From positions 4,105,773 through 4,168,524 of the forward strand of contig NZ_CP012159.1 of NCBI RefSeq assembly GCF_001189295.1: a stretch of DNA of 62,752 nucleotides, in the 5' to 3' direction. Positions 8,359 through 18,049 of this stretch are shown piece after piece (the first letter of the stretch is position 1; every line of letters starts with the position of its first letter). This DNA comes from Chondromyces crocatus. Lineage in GTDB: Bacteria > Myxococcota_A > Polyangia > Polyangiales > Polyangiaceae. Position numbers and translations under genes: made by a program. A model generated the notes under the pieces. That model was given only the letters and a program-made list of their open reading frames with translations. It did not search any database and was not told where the DNA came from.

Positions 8359-11022
8359 ATGACCAAGACGCTTGTGATCGTGGAGTCGCCGGCCAAGGCG
8401 AAGACCATCAAGAAGTACCTGGGCACCGGGTACGAGGTCTACGCGTCGAAGGGCCACGTGAAGGACCTGCCAAAGAAGCAGGACGCCGTCGATGTCTCCA
8501 ACGACTTCACGGAGCGATACGAGGTCATCGAGGGGAAAGAGAAGGTCCTGGAAGAGCTGAAGTCCGCCGCCAAGAAGGCGGACGAGGTGCTGCTCGCCAC
8601 CGACCCTGATCGCGAAGGGGAGGCGATCGCCTTCCACATCCAGGAAGAGATCAAGAGCCCGCGCCTCAAGGTGCAGCGGGTCGAGTTCCACGAGATCACC
8701 AAGAAGGGCATCGAGCAGGGCGTCCAGCACCCGCGAGCCCTCGACGTGAACCTCTACGACGCCCAGCGCGCACGGCGCGTGCTCGACCGGATCGTCGGCT
8801 ACGACGTCTCCGCCCTGGTGTGGTCGAAGCTCGCGTTCGGCCTCTCGGCGGGCCGGGTCCAGTCCGTGGCACTCCGCCTCATCGTCGACCGCGAGCGCGA
8901 GATCGGCATCTTCGTCCCCGAGGAGTACTGGAACATCGGCGTCGGCCTCTCTCCCAACCGCCCGGCGGGCGAGAAGAGCGAGCGTCTCGTCGCGAAGGTG
9001 GTCTCCGCGGACGGCCGCAAGCTCGAGGTGACGAACGGCGAGACCGCGGCGAAGGTCCGCACCGACCTCGAGAGTGCGAGCTACAAGGTCGCCCGCATCA
9101 CCCGCCGCGAGCAGCGACGCAACCCGCCTGCCCCGTACACCACCTCCAAGCTCCAGCAGGACGCCACCAGCTACCTGCACTTCGGCACCAAGCGCACGAT
9201 GCAGATCGCTCAGGCTCTCTACGAGGGCATCGATCTCAAGCGCGACGGCGGTCCGGTCGGTCTGATCACCTACATGCGTACCGACTCGACGCGCGTCAGC
9301 GACGACGCCATCGCCGAGGTGCGCCAGTACGTCGGCACCCAGTACGGCAAGGATTTCGTCCCCGAGCGCCCGAACGTCTACAAGTCCAAGAAGAACGCGC
9401 AGGACGCCCACGAGGCGATCCGCCCGACCAGCGTCGAGCTGCACCCCGACGCGATCCGGAAGCACCTCAAGGACGAGCAGTACAAGCTCTACAAGCTGAT
9501 CTGGAACCGCTTCGTCGCGTCCCAGATGATGCCCGCCGTCTACGACCGCACCACGGCCGAGATCGAGGTCACCCCGGCCGCGCCTCCGGCCGCGTTCCGC
9601 ACCTACCTCGCCCGCGCGAGCGGCCGGATCCTCAAGTTCCCTGGCTGGCTCCAGGTGACCGAGGGACAGCAAGAGTTCGCTGGTGAAGACGAGGCCAACG
9701 CCGCCGCCGCAGGCGGAGACGGCGCGGCTGCTGCTCCCGCTGCCGGTGCGCCTGCCGCGGAAGAGAAGAGCACCGAGGCGAGTGCCGCGGCCGAGGAAGA
9801 CACCGAGGCGCTCCTGCCCGACATGACCGAGGGGGAGCTGCTCCGCATCTTCGCCCCGCCGGGCGTCCTCACCGAGCAGAAGTTCACCCAGCCTCCGCCC
9901 CGCTACAACGAAGGCTCGCTCGTCCGTGAGCTGGAGAAGCGCGGCATCGGCCGCCCCTCCACCTACGCCGAGATCATCAGCAAGGTGCAGCAGCGCGCCT
10001 ACGTCGAGAAGCTCCCGGGCGGCGCCTTCCAGCCCACCGAACTCGGACGCTTCGTGGTCGACGGCTTGGTCCGCTCGAACCTCGACTTCATGGACCCGAA
10101 CTTCACCGCCCAGATGGAGGAAGAACTCGACGAGGTCGGGGCGGGGAAGGTGATGCGGGTGCAGCTCCTCAAGCGCTTCTACAAGCGCTTCCGCGAGCAA
10201 CTCGACAGCTCGAAGAAGCTCGCGCCCTGGAAGCCCGAGTCCGAGCGGACGGACATCGTCTGCGAGGAGTGCGGCGCCACCATGCTCAAGAAGTGGGGCA
10301 AGAACGGCTGGTTCTTGAGCTGCGAGCGCTACCCCAAGTGCAAGTCGACGCGGAACCTCGACGAGAAGGGCGCCGCCGCCGCCACCACCAAGCCGACCGA
10401 CATCATCTGCGACAAGTGCAGCAAGCCGATGGTGATCCGGACTGGCCGCTTCGGCGAGTTCCTCTCCTGCACCGGCTACCCCGCGTGCAAGAACGCGCGG
10501 CCCATCCCGCTCGGCGTCTCGTGCCCCAAGTGCGGTGGCGAGATCATCGAGATCCGGCCCCGCAAGAAGGGCGGGCGCACCTTCTACGGCTGCTCCAACT
10601 GGAACGCCGAGCAGAAGTGCGACTTCAAGCTCTGGCAGAAGCCCGTGCCCGTCCCGTGCCCCAACTGCGACGCCAAGTTCCTCACCCGCTCCGTGGGCAA
10701 GCAGCCCATGCTGATCTGCGCCGACAAGGAGTGCGGCTACAAGCGCGAGACCAACGAGGAAGAGCTGGAAGAGCTCTCCGCGTACAAGCCCGGCATGGGC
10801 GGTCCCCGCGTCGTCGCCGGTGGCGATCTGGGTGAAGAGGCGGAGGCCGAAGCGTTCGGCAGCCTGCCCGACGACGAAGAGAACGGCGGCGGGAGCGCGG
10901 GCGCCCGAGGGGCCAAGAAGAGCGCGGCGGGGGCCAAGAAGGCCCCGGCCACCAAGGTGGCCACCAAGGCCACCAAGGCCACCAAGGCGAGCGCGCGCGC
11001 CGGGCGCACCTCGACGAGCTGA
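8359..11022 (+). CDS. topA: DNA topoisomerase I (type IA)
   Basis: Relaxes negative supercoils through a 5'-phosphotyrosine intermediate. The 887-residue protein opens with the TOPRIM strand [15 protein letters not shown], then the DPDREGEA metal site. The catalytic Tyr lies in [12 protein letters not shown] 40-residue Ala/Glu-rich insert (about residues 440-485) interrupts the core. Four C-terminal zinc ribbons follow, opening CEEC, CDKC, CPKC and CPNC, and then a Lys/Ala/Thr-rich histone-H1-like tail ([17 protein letters not shown]). I use the ATG at 8359; a GTG two codons earlier is also possible. It is 17 bases upstream of trmFO and probably cotranscribed with it. Confidence 0.97.
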   Translation: MTKTLVIVESPAKAKTIKKYLGTGYEVYASKGHVKDLPKKQDAVDVSNDFTERYEVIEGKEKVLEELKSAAKKADEVLLATDPDREGEAIAFHIQEEIKSPRLKVQRVEFHEITKKGIEQGVQHPRALDVNLYDAQRARRVLDRIVGYDVSALVWSKLAFGLSAGRVQSVALRLIVDREREIGIFVPEEYWNIGVGLSPNRPAGEKSERLVAKVVSADGRKLEVTNGETAAKVRTDLESASYKVARITRREQRRNPPAPYTTSKLQQDATSYLHFGTKRTMQIAQALYEGIDLKRDGGPVGLITYMRTDSTRVSDDAIAEVRQYVGTQYGKDFVPERPNVYKSKKNAQDAHEAIRPTSVELHPDAIRKHLKDEQYKLYKLIWNRFVASQMMPAVYDRTTAEIEVTPAAPPAAFRTYLARASGRILKFPGWLQVTEGQQEFAGEDEANAAAAGGDGAAAAPAAGAPAAEEKSTEASAAAEEDTEALLPDMTEGELLRIFAPPGVLTEQKFTQPPPRYNEGSLVRELEKRGIGRPSTYAEIISKVQQRAYVEKLPGGAFQPTELGRFVVDGLVRSNLDFMDPNFTAQMEEELDEVGAGKVMRVQLLKRFYKRFREQLDSSKKLAPWKPESERTDIVCEECGATMLKKWGKNGWFLSCERYPKCKSTRNLDEKGAAAATTKPTDIICDKCSKPMVIRTGRFGEFLSCTGYPACKNARPIPLGVSCPKCGGEIIEIRPRKKGGRTFYGCSNWNAEQKCDFKLWQKPVPVPCPNCDAKFLTRSVGKQPMLICADKECGYKRETNEEELEELSAYKPGMGGPRVVAGGDLGEEAEAEAFGSLPDDEENGGGSAGARGAKKSAAGAKKAPATKVATKATKATKASARAGRTSTS

Positions 11023-11039
11023 CGAGACGATCCGAGCGA

Positions 11040-12404
11040 ATGCAGTCCAGCCCTGATCCGAACCCGACCGAGATCCTGATCGTCGGAGGAGGCCTCGCCG
11101 GGAGCGAGGCCGCCTTCCAGCTCGCCGAGCGAGGCCACGCCGTTCGCCTCGTCGAGATGAAGCCGCACAAGCGCACGCCCGCGCAGACCGGCGACGGTCT
11201 GGCCGAGCTGGTGTGCTCGAACTCCCTGCGCGGCGCCGCCCTCGGCAACGCCGTCGGCCTGCTCAAGGAAGAGCTGCGCCGCGCCGGCTCACTCATCCTG
11301 CGCTGCGCCGATCTCACCGCCGTCCCCGCGGGCGGCGCGCTCGCCGTCGATCGCGAGCGCTTCTCCGCCGAGGTCACCCGCGCCCTCTCCGCGCACCCGC
11401 GCATCACCATCGAGTCACGCGAGGTCACCGCCATCCCGGCGGAGCGCCCCGTCATCCTCGCCACCGGTCCCCTCACCACTGACGCCCTCGCTGCCGATCT
11501 CGAGCGCGCCGTGGGCGCCGAACACCTCGCCTACTACGACGCCATCGCCCCCATCCTCAGCGCCGACTCGCTCGACTGGGACAAGGTCTGGAAGCAGTCT
11601 CGTTACGGCAAGGGTGGCGAGGCCGAGTCCGAAGGCGGCGACGACGCCTACGTCAACTGCCCCTTCGACGAAGCGCAGTACCGTGCCTTCGTCCGCGCCC
11701 TCGTCGAGTCCGAGAAGGTCCCCGCGCGCGACTTCGAGGAGCCGCGCTACTTCGAAGGCTGCCTCCCCTGCGAGGTCATGGCCGAGCGCGGCGAGATGAC
11801 GCTCGCCTTCGGGCCCATGAAGCCCGTCGGGCTCGTCGACCCGCGCACCGACAAGCGCCCGTACGCCGTCGTGCAGCTCCGCCAGGAAGACGAGGCGGGC
11901 ACCGCGTACAACCTCGTCGGCTTCCAGACGCGCATGAAGTACGGCGAGCAGCTTCGCGTGTTCCGGATGATCCCCGGCCTGGAGGAGGCCGAGTTCCTCC
12001 GCATGGGCTCCGTGCATCGCAACACCTTCGTCAACGCCCCCGAGCAGCTCGGCCCCGGCATGGAGCTCCTCGCGCGCCCCGGCGTGTTCCTCGCCGGTCA
12101 GATCAGCGGCGTGGAGGGCTACGTCGAGAGCGCCGCCGGCGGCCTCCTCTGCGGCCTCCTCCTCGCCCAGCGACAGCGCGGCGAGACCCTCAGGCCGCCG
12201 CCGCCCACCACCGCTCTCGGCGGCCTCCTCACCCACCTCACGCGCAAGCAGCCGCGCTACCAGCCGTCCAACATCACCTGGGCGCACGTCGCGCCGCTCC
12301 CGCTCGAAGACGGCCAGCGCAAGCTCCGCAAGCGCGCCCGCTACGACGCCATGGCCGAACGCGCGCTTCGCGACATCGACGCCTGGCTCGCTACGCATCC
12401 CTGA
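11040..12404 (+). CDS. trmFO: Folate/FAD-dependent tRNA U54 methyltransferase TrmFO
   Basis: Forms ribothymidine at tRNA position 54 using methylenetetrahydrofolate and FADH2. The 454-residue protein has the N-terminal FAD dinucleotide-binding motif [13 protein letters not shown]. The TrmFO signatures LVCSNSLRG and [10 protein letters not shown] follow near residues 50-65, then [13 protein letters not shown] and the C-terminal [17 protein letters not shown]. The [11 protein letters not shown] segment with its Cys is conserved in the family. It follows topA by 17 bases; topA-trmFO linkage is widespread. The annotation is firm. Confidence 0.96.
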   Translation: MQSSPDPNPTEILIVGGGLAGSEAAFQLAERGHAVRLVEMKPHKRTPAQTGDGLAELVCSNSLRGAALGNAVGLLKEELRRAGSLILRCADLTAVPAGGALAVDRERFSAEVTRALSAHPRITIESREVTAIPAERPVILATGPLTTDALAADLERAVGAEHLAYYDAIAPILSADSLDWDKVWKQSRYGKGGEAESEGGDDAYVNCPFDEAQYRAFVRALVESEKVPARDFEEPRYFEGCLPCEVMAERGEMTLAFGPMKPVGLVDPRTDKRPYAVVQLRQEDEAGTAYNLVGFQTRMKYGEQLRVFRMIPGLEEAEFLRMGSVHRNTFVNAPEQLGPGMELLARPGVFLAGQISGVEGYVESAAGGLLCGLLLAQRQRGETLRPPPPTTALGGLLTHLTRKQPRYQPSNITWAHVAPLPLEDGQRKLRKRARYDAMAERALRDIDAWLATHP

Positions 12405-12670
12405 GCCCTTCTTCCCCGCCATTGCGCGGGCCAGGCCCTGCCTTGCGCGGATCTGGGCGTCCCATCGTGTCCACAGCGCACCCCGCCGGGACGGCATGCA
12501 CCCCCAGGACGGCGCGTGCCCCTCGGGACTGCGCTCACCCCGCAGAACGGCGCGTGCCCTCGCACGTCCACACGCCGCACGTCCACGATCGCTGGACGTG
12601 GCCTTTCACCACAACCGCCTGCGCACCCGCGCCCCTCGCCGCTCTCTCCGACCGCTGATAGAAACCGAGC

Positions 12671-13294
12671 ATGACGATCACCACGCCCGAGTACGAGCTC
12701 CTCTACTTCCCCCTCCGCGGCCGCGGCGAGCAGATCCGCCTCCTCTTCGCGTGTGCTCAGATTCCCTTCAAGAACACCCCCATCGCCGACTGGCCCAGCG
12801 TCAAGGCGAGCATGCCCCTCGGCCAGCTCCCCGTCCTCCGTGAGCGCGTCGGCGAACGCGAGACCCTCATCCCCCAGACGGGTGCCATCCTCCGCCACCT
12901 CGCCCGCGCCTTCGACCTCTACGGCAGCGACGAACAGCAGCGGACGCAGTGTGACATCCTGATCGAGACCTTCGTCGACTGGCGCGCTGCCTTCGCTCCC
13001 GTCGACCTCGCCGCCATGTTCGGCACGGCCCCCGAAGCGATCGCCAGGTACTGGAGCAACCTCCCCTCCACCCTCGCCCTCGTCGAGCGCTTCCTCACCC
13101 AGAGCGCGGCCCCCGAGGCCGGCTGGTTCGTCGGCCCGCAGCCCACGGTCGTCGACGTGATCGCCTTCGACTTCCTCGAGCGCCACGTCCAGCTCCGCGA
13201 CGACGCGCTCGCCGGCTCTCCCTCCTTGAAGGCGTTCGTCGAGCGCTTCCGCGCGCTCCCGGGCGTTGCCGCCTACCTCAAGCAGAACCGCTGA
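12671..13294 (+). CDS. Glutathione S-transferase family protein
   Basis: A 207-residue cytosolic GST with an N-terminal thioredoxin fold and an all-helical C-terminal domain. The opening YELLYFPLRGRGEQIR resembles sigma/alpha-class GSTs, in which an early Tyr activates glutathione. The QLPVL cis-proline loop and the glutathione-binding IPQTGAILRHLAR (Gln-Thr/Ser) are present. The C-terminal TVVDVIAFDFLERH is the usual N-capping-box region. It may detoxify electrophiles, but no substrate is suggested. The 266-bp gap upstream (12405-12670) contains only short imperfect repeats built on ACGGCGCGTGCCCT. Confidence 0.88.
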   Translation: MTITTPEYELLYFPLRGRGEQIRLLFACAQIPFKNTPIADWPSVKASMPLGQLPVLRERVGERETLIPQTGAILRHLARAFDLYGSDEQQRTQCDILIETFVDWRAAFAPVDLAAMFGTAPEAIARYWSNLPSTLALVERFLTQSAAPEAGWFVGPQPTVVDVIAFDFLERHVQLRDDALAGSPSLKAFVERFRALPGVAAYLKQNR

Positions 13295-13393
13295 TCCTGC
13301 CGAGCCGAGCCAAGGCGCTGACGCCGACGATGCCGACGACGCCGACCGCGGCGTCGCGCGGCATGCGGTACACTCCGCGGCCTGGAGCCGCGG

Positions 13394-13804
13394 ATGCTGG
13401 AGCGTTTCCGGAGCCCTCACCTCGTCGTCGCCGTGGATGAAGCCCACGCGCACGTTCGCGTGACCCGTACCGCCGAGCCCTTCCGCACCCTCGAAGAGCT
13501 CCAGGCCGCCTACGCCACGCTGATCCCGGCGCTCGACGCGATCGGCCGCGCGGGCCGCACCTTGCTCGTCGACCTGCGCAGCTCTCCAGGCCGCAACGAC
13601 GCTGCCTTCGAGCAGGCCATGCGCGCCCTTCGACCCAGCTACCTCGGTGGCTACACCCGGGTGGGCGTGCTCGTCCAGTCGGTGATCGGCGCCATGCAGG
13701 TCCAGCGTTACGCGCGCGAGGACGGCATCGAGCGCCTCATCACCGCCGACGGCGACGCCCTCGCCGCCCACCTCGGCATCCACCGCGCGCTGATCCCTCC
13801 CTGA
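13394..13804 (+). CDS. Conserved-looking small protein, function unknown
   Basis: A 136-residue soluble protein without signal peptide or membrane segment. The pattern of strands and helices (LVVAVDEAHAHVRVTRT, then a helix, then TLLVDLRSSPGR) suggests a small alpha/beta fold reminiscent of STAS/SpoIIAA-like domains, but I do not recognise the family. The start at 13394 is taken from the first ATG after an unrelated spacer. Its stop is 89 bases before the start chosen for the secreted hydrolase downstream, on the same strand. Codon usage matches its neighbours, so I think it is real. Confidence 0.6.
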   Translation: MLERFRSPHLVVAVDEAHAHVRVTRTAEPFRTLEELQAAYATLIPALDAIGRAGRTLLVDLRSSPGRNDAAFEQAMRALRPSYLGGYTRVGVLVQSVIGAMQVQRYAREDGIERLITADGDALAAHLGIHRALIPP

Positions 13805-13892
13805 CGTGACCGCTCGCTCTCCGGAGACCTGCGCCTCTCTCCCCCTCCCGCGCCCCTTGCGACGGTCGTCGACGACCGTCGGCGACGCTACC

Positions 13893-15359
13893 ATGGCCCT
13901 CGTGGCCGCCCCTCGACCCTCCCCCGCGCGCCTCCTCGTCGGGCTCACCGCCTCCTTGCTCGTCGCAGCGTGCAGCGGCGCCGATGGCCCCCCTGGCGTG
14001 TGGGAGTCCTGCGGTGGCGGCTTCGAGTGCCTCACCCTCGACGTCCCCCTCGACCACGACGCCCCTGGCGGCCCCACCGTCGCCCTCCCGCTCGTACGCC
14101 GGCGCGCCGACCGCTACGACGCCCGCCTCGGCTCCCTCATCATCAACCCGGGCGGCCCCTGGAGCTCTGGCGTCTCCTGGGTCAAGGCCCGCGCCGAGCG
14201 CCTCCCGGCGGCCCTCCGCGCGCACTTCGACATCGTGGGCTTCGACCCACGCGGCTCGAACGACAGCGCGCCAGGCGTCGACTGCACCGACGACCTCGGC
14301 GCCTACGCCGCCCTCGACCTCACCCCGAACGACGACGCCGCCCGGAAAGCCCTCGCCGACGCCACCGACGCCCTCGTCGACGGATGCAGCGCCCGCAGCG
14401 GCGACCTCCTCCCGCACATGGGCACCGACAGCGTCGCCCGCGACCTCGACCTCGTCCGGCAGACCCTCGGCGACGACCGCCTCACCTTCCTCGGCTTCTC
14501 GTACGGCACCCTTCTCGGCGCCGTCTATGCCGACCGCTTCCCACAGAACGTCCGCGCCCTCGTGCTCGACGCCGCCATCGACCCCACCCTCACCGGTGAG
14601 GCCTGGATCACCGCGCAAGGCCGCGCCTTCGAGCAGCAGCTCGACGACTTCCTCGCCGACTGCGCCGCCGACACCGAGTGCGCCTTCCACGCGGACGGCG
14701 ATCCCGAGGCGGCCTACGACGCCATCCAGGCCTCCCTGGAGAGCGAGCGCATGCCTGCCTCCCGCGACGGCACCCGCACGCTCGGTCCTGGCGAGTTCGC
14801 CTACGGCGTCTCTGCTGCGCTCTACGGCCCCAACGGCTGGCGCCAGCTCGCGCGCGCCCTGGCCCTCGCCGCCGACGGCGACGGTGCTGGCCTGCTCGCC
14901 CTCGCCGACGGCTACCTGGAGCGCGAATCCGAGGGCACCTACGGCAACGGCCTCGAGGTCTACTACGCCGTCACCTCCCTCGACACCCCGTTCGCCCGAG
15001 AGCAGGCGACCTACGACGCCCTCGTCGATGAGCTCTCCGTCTCCGCCCCTCGTCTCGGCGTCTACTTCCCCTACACCGCGTTCCCCTCCGCCCGCTGGCC
15101 GGTCCAGCCCTGGCGCCCTGCTGCACCCATCCACGCCGACGGCGCTCCCCCGATCCTCGTCGTCGGCACCACCCGTGACCCTGCCACCCCGCATGCCTGG
15201 GCCGAGTCCCTCGCCGCGCAGCTCAGCTCCGGCGTCCTCCTCTCGCGCGACGGCCAGGGCCACGCAGCCTTCCTCAAGGGCAACACCTGCATCGACGACG
15301 CCGTGACCCGCTACCTCATCGAGGGCGTCCCCCCCGCCGACGGCACCGTCTGCCGCTGA
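13893..15359 (+). CDS. Secreted alpha/beta hydrolase lipoprotein (tripeptidyl aminopeptidase-like)
   Basis: A 488-residue exported serine hydrolase of the TAP/prolyl-aminopeptidase-like group. The signal ends in the lipobox LLVAAC. The oxyanion region LIINPGGPWSSG and the strand FDIVGFDPRGSNDS come before the nucleophile elbow GFSYGT. The C-terminal TAP-like segment carries the acid strand ILVVGTTRDPATP and the histidine in DGQGHAAF. It probably cleaves N-terminal peptides from proteins in the periplasm or outside the cell. It is related in architecture, though not closely in sequence, to the gene at 22762-24450. It converges on the next gene with only 13 bases between stops. Confidence 0.9.
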   Translation: MALVAAPRPSPARLLVGLTASLLVAACSGADGPPGVWESCGGGFECLTLDVPLDHDAPGGPTVALPLVRRRADRYDARLGSLIINPGGPWSSGVSWVKARAERLPAALRAHFDIVGFDPRGSNDSAPGVDCTDDLGAYAALDLTPNDDAARKALADATDALVDGCSARSGDLLPHMGTDSVARDLDLVRQTLGDDRLTFLGFSYGTLLGAVYADRFPQNVRALVLDAAIDPTLTGEAWITAQGRAFEQQLDDFLADCAADTECAFHADGDPEAAYDAIQASLESERMPASRDGTRTLGPGEFAYGVSAALYGPNGWRQLARALALAADGDGAGLLALADGYLERESEGTYGNGLEVYYAVTSLDTPFAREQATYDALVDELSVSAPRLGVYFPYTAFPSARWPVQPWRPAAPIHADGAPPILVVGTTRDPATPHAWAESLAAQLSSGVLLSRDGQGHAAFLKGNTCIDDAVTRYLIEGVPPADGTVCR

Positions 15360-15372
15360 AGCCTCCCGCAGA

Positions 15373-16482
15373 TCAGACCTCGCGTGGAACCTCGACCTGC
15401 ACGAGATCGCGCGTCCCCGGCTGCCGGGCCGGAACGAGCCGATCGACGACGGCGCCACTCGGAGTCCGGAACGTCGTGGAAGGGCGCACCGTGACCTGCG
15501 CTCCCGCCATCGCGCCGGGGAACTCCACCTCGTGGTCGAAAACGATGGCCTGGCCTGGAGGCACCGTCCCGAGGACGTCGGCGGGGATGCTGACCGACTG
15601 CCCTCCCGCGCTGCTCGGCTCGACCACCAGCCGCAGCGCGAGCCCATGCGCGCTGGCCTCTCCCGAGTTCACCACCACCATCTCGGCCTTGAAGCGCCTC
15701 GAACTCGCGGGCTGGACGGGGCTCACCGTGAGGCCCTGAGCGAGCTCGAAGTCGAGATAACCCGGCGTCACGGCCGCGTAGTGCTCCACGAAGAACACCA
15801 CCCAGGGCTCTGCCGCACGACCTGGTACCTCCAGCGAGCAGCTCGCCGCGCCTGGCGTGACGACGAGGATCGCCTCTCGGCCTGGATACCGGTTGTCATA
15901 GACGAAGATGTTCGTGGTCGTCGCTGAGACGTCGTCGAAGCCCGTGGCCACGACCTGGTGACACTGCGTCGCGCTGGCGAGACCACCAGCAGCCACCAAC
16001 CCCAGCGGGACGGGCTGACCGGCGCGCACCGAAGCGATCACGTACGCCACCTCGGCGGCGAGCCTGGCGCCGAACGTCACCGGACGCAGCACCTCGGGGG
16101 TGAGCAACAGCTCTGCGTACGTCGTCAGGTTGTACGGATCGCCGCCGAGGACCTGCTGGAGCGAAGGACCCAGGTTCAACGAGTCGAGATGCCGCTGGTA
16201 GATGAGCGTGTGCAGCCGCGAGCCCTGGGCCGGAACCCCCGGTGGCGTGACGTAGTCGCTCGCCTCGTGAGAGGGCACCGGGATGCCCGAGAAGTAGTAG
16301 TCGAGGGCTGCGAACGACATCCCACCACAAAGCCCGTGCAGCATCAGCGGCGGTGTCGTGACGCCGAGGCCCGGGACCCCTGGGACCTGAACCCCCTGGG
16401 GTTGCACCAGCGTCGTGGTGAACGCATTGGCGAACCGAAAACCGTTCGCGGCGGTCGTGAAACCCGTCCGTTCCATGGGCAT
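15373..16482 (-). CDS. Papain/C39-like cysteine-hydrolase-fold protein, unknown role
   Basis: A 369-residue protein without an obvious signal peptide. A Cys lies in HGLCGGMSFAALDYY (about residue 52), a His in CHQVVATGFDD (about residue 183), and an Asp in FVYDNRYPG. The order Cys-His-Asp/Asn matches the papain/C39 triad. The C-terminal third (about 245-369) looks like one or two beta-sandwich domains, with AEMVVVNSGEASAHGL and VTVRPSTTF. I recognise no named family. A strong GGAGG precedes the ATG at 16482. It follows the DUF2254 gene by 28 bases and is probably in its operon. Confidence 0.65.
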   Translation of the reverse strand: MPMERTGFTTAANGFRFANAFTTTLVQPQGVQVPGVPGLGVTTPPLMLHGLCGGMSFAALDYYFSGIPVPSHEASDYVTPPGVPAQGSRLHTLIYQRHLDSLNLGPSLQQVLGGDPYNLTTYAELLLTPEVLRPVTFGARLAAEVAYVIASVRAGQPVPLGLVAAGGLASATQCHQVVATGFDDVSATTTNIFVYDNRYPGREAILVVTPGAASCSLEVPGRAAEPWVVFFVEHYAAVTPGYLDFELAQGLTVSPVQPASSRRFKAEMVVVNSGEASAHGLALRLVVEPSSAGGQSVSIPADVLGTVPPGQAIVFDHEVEFPGAMAGAQVTVRPSTTFRTPSGAVVDRLVPARQPGTRDLVQVEVPREV

Positions 16483-16510
16483 GGCAGTCCCCCCTCCCCG
16501 CAGGGTGCAG

Positions 16511-17905
16511 CTACCGACCCGCGCGCGCCGCCGCGATCTCGCCCCGTAGCGCCACCATCCGTCTTTGCACCTCCTCGACCGATGCCTCGGACAGCGCTGG
16601 CGTCGCGCTCTCCACCATCCGCCTCGCCTCGTCCTCGACCAGGTCGAGCCGTGCCGGGTCGTCGCATTGCTTCACCACTTCCCCGAGAGCGCTCAGGAAG
16701 TGGAGCACCACGAGCGTGTCCTTGCACCCGTAGAGCCGCATCCGCCCGAACGAGCGCGAAAGGCAGGACGCGAAGCTCACCGGGCGGGCCACGAGCCGCG
16801 CGGCGCCGTGTCGATCCACGCGCACCGGATCGGGCATCGCCCGCCCAGCGAGCTTCGACATCGCCGCGCCGAGCCAGTCGAGACAGCTCATGGCGGTGAA
16901 CGGATCGTTCACCCCGGGCGACAGCGCGCGGGCGGCGATCTCGACCAGCTCGTCGACGAGGAACCCGAGATCATGGACCGCGATCCGCCGCCCCCCGAGC
17001 ACGAAGCACCGCCGCAGCGCGCGTCGCAGCCCCTCATCGACACGCTCCGGCGGCCACACCTCGACGAGCCCGCGCCCTGCCTGCACGTAGTCCCCCGGCT
17101 GGTGCAGAAGCCGCAGCACCACATCGCGCTCGGTGGCGACCTTCACGAGCGAACCCGTCTCGATCACCTGGAGGTAGCCCGTCTCCGCGACCGAGATGGC
17201 CGTCGCCTCTCCCGCCATCGCTTCGCCTTCCTGACGGAAGACGGGCGGCAAGCGCGCGTCGACGTCCTCGGTCGCAGCCGTCACGCCTTCCCCTCCGCGG
17301 ACGCGACCCGGAAAGACCTCGTCGAGATGACCGACCAGACGTCGACCGATCTGCGCGATGACGTGGTTGATCTGGATGTGGCTCGGCACGTGGTGAATGA
17401 AGAAGATCAAGACCCCGATGGAGCAGATGGCGAGCACGACGCCGACCAGGAGGGCCAGGTTGGGTACGAACCCGCTCGTCGCGCGCATCCTCATGTCGGC
17501 GGTGGACTCGGCTGCGCCGTGAATCGTGCGCAGCACCATCAGGCTGTAGAGATAGGTCGCGAGGAACGTTCCGAGCGTCACCTGATTGCCGCGATCGCTC
17601 ATGAAATTGTTGATCAAGCGCGGACCGTATTGCCCTGACGCCGTGACCACCGTCGCAATGGTCACCGAGAAGACCGTGCCCGCGACGGTGAGCATCGAAC
17701 CACCCAGTGCCGAGAGCACGTGCCGCGCTCCATCCGGGCGGGCTGCATAGAGCCACCCGAAATCGTCCATCCAGTCCGACCCGAAATGGCTGTCGAGTTC
17801 GAGCATCGTCCCGGCCAGGACGATGGCCATCACCGACATCACCGAAGGGATGAACCAGTAGCTCACGCGCAGCCGCTCGGTGAGTCCGATGTATTGCGCC
17901 CGCAT
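16511..17905 (-). CDS. DUF2254 family membrane protein
   Basis: A 464-residue inner-membrane protein. Four hydrophobic segments lie in the first 210 residues: around VMSVMAIVLAGTMLEL, LGGSMLTVAGTVFSVTI, LGTFLATYLYSLMVL and LALLVGVVLAICSIGVLIF. A soluble C-terminal half follows. The VTIATVVTASGQYGPRLI stretch and the late region GVNDPFTAMSCLDWLG are characteristic of DUF2254. The function of the family is not established. I chose the ATG at 17905 (MRAQYIGLTERLR) over 17956. It is apparently cotranscribed with the C39-like gene downstream. Confidence 0.88.
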   Translation of the reverse strand: MRAQYIGLTERLRVSYWFIPSVMSVMAIVLAGTMLELDSHFGSDWMDDFGWLYAARPDGARHVLSALGGSMLTVAGTVFSVTIATVVTASGQYGPRLINNFMSDRGNQVTLGTFLATYLYSLMVLRTIHGAAESTADMRMRATSGFVPNLALLVGVVLAICSIGVLIFFIHHVPSHIQINHVIAQIGRRLVGHLDEVFPGRVRGGEGVTAATEDVDARLPPVFRQEGEAMAGEATAISVAETGYLQVIETGSLVKVATERDVVLRLLHQPGDYVQAGRGLVEVWPPERVDEGLRRALRRCFVLGGRRIAVHDLGFLVDELVEIAARALSPGVNDPFTAMSCLDWLGAAMSKLAGRAMPDPVRVDRHGAARLVARPVSFASCLSRSFGRMRLYGCKDTLVVLHFLSALGEVVKQCDDPARLDLVEDEARRMVESATPALSEASVEEVQRRMVALRGEIAAARAGR

Positions 17906-17994
17906 CGTCCCTGCCCCCTCGGTTTCAGCCAGTCCCGCTCCGATGCCGGAGGTCACCTCCCCGAGTTGAAGGGCGCTCCCGGAGTGGTCGAGAT

Positions 17995-18049
17995 GTCGTG
18001 CCCCAGGGGGCAGGAGGGTCGTGGCCCAGGGGGGCAGGGGTCTCGTGCG
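17995..18049. repeat. Degenerate outlying copy of the 44-bp minisatellite unit
   Basis: This spacer reads GTCGTGCCC, then AGGGTCGTGGCC, then AGGGGTC, in the same order and similar spacing as the 44-bp tandem units at 19041-19524. It looks like a decayed copy of 1 to 1.5 units on the other side of the hydrolase gene. Confidence 0.5.

Noticed and set aside
7189-10200. 1003-residue minus-strand frame across dprA and topA
   Set aside because: Composition is that of an antisense shadow, and both plus-strand genes are certain.
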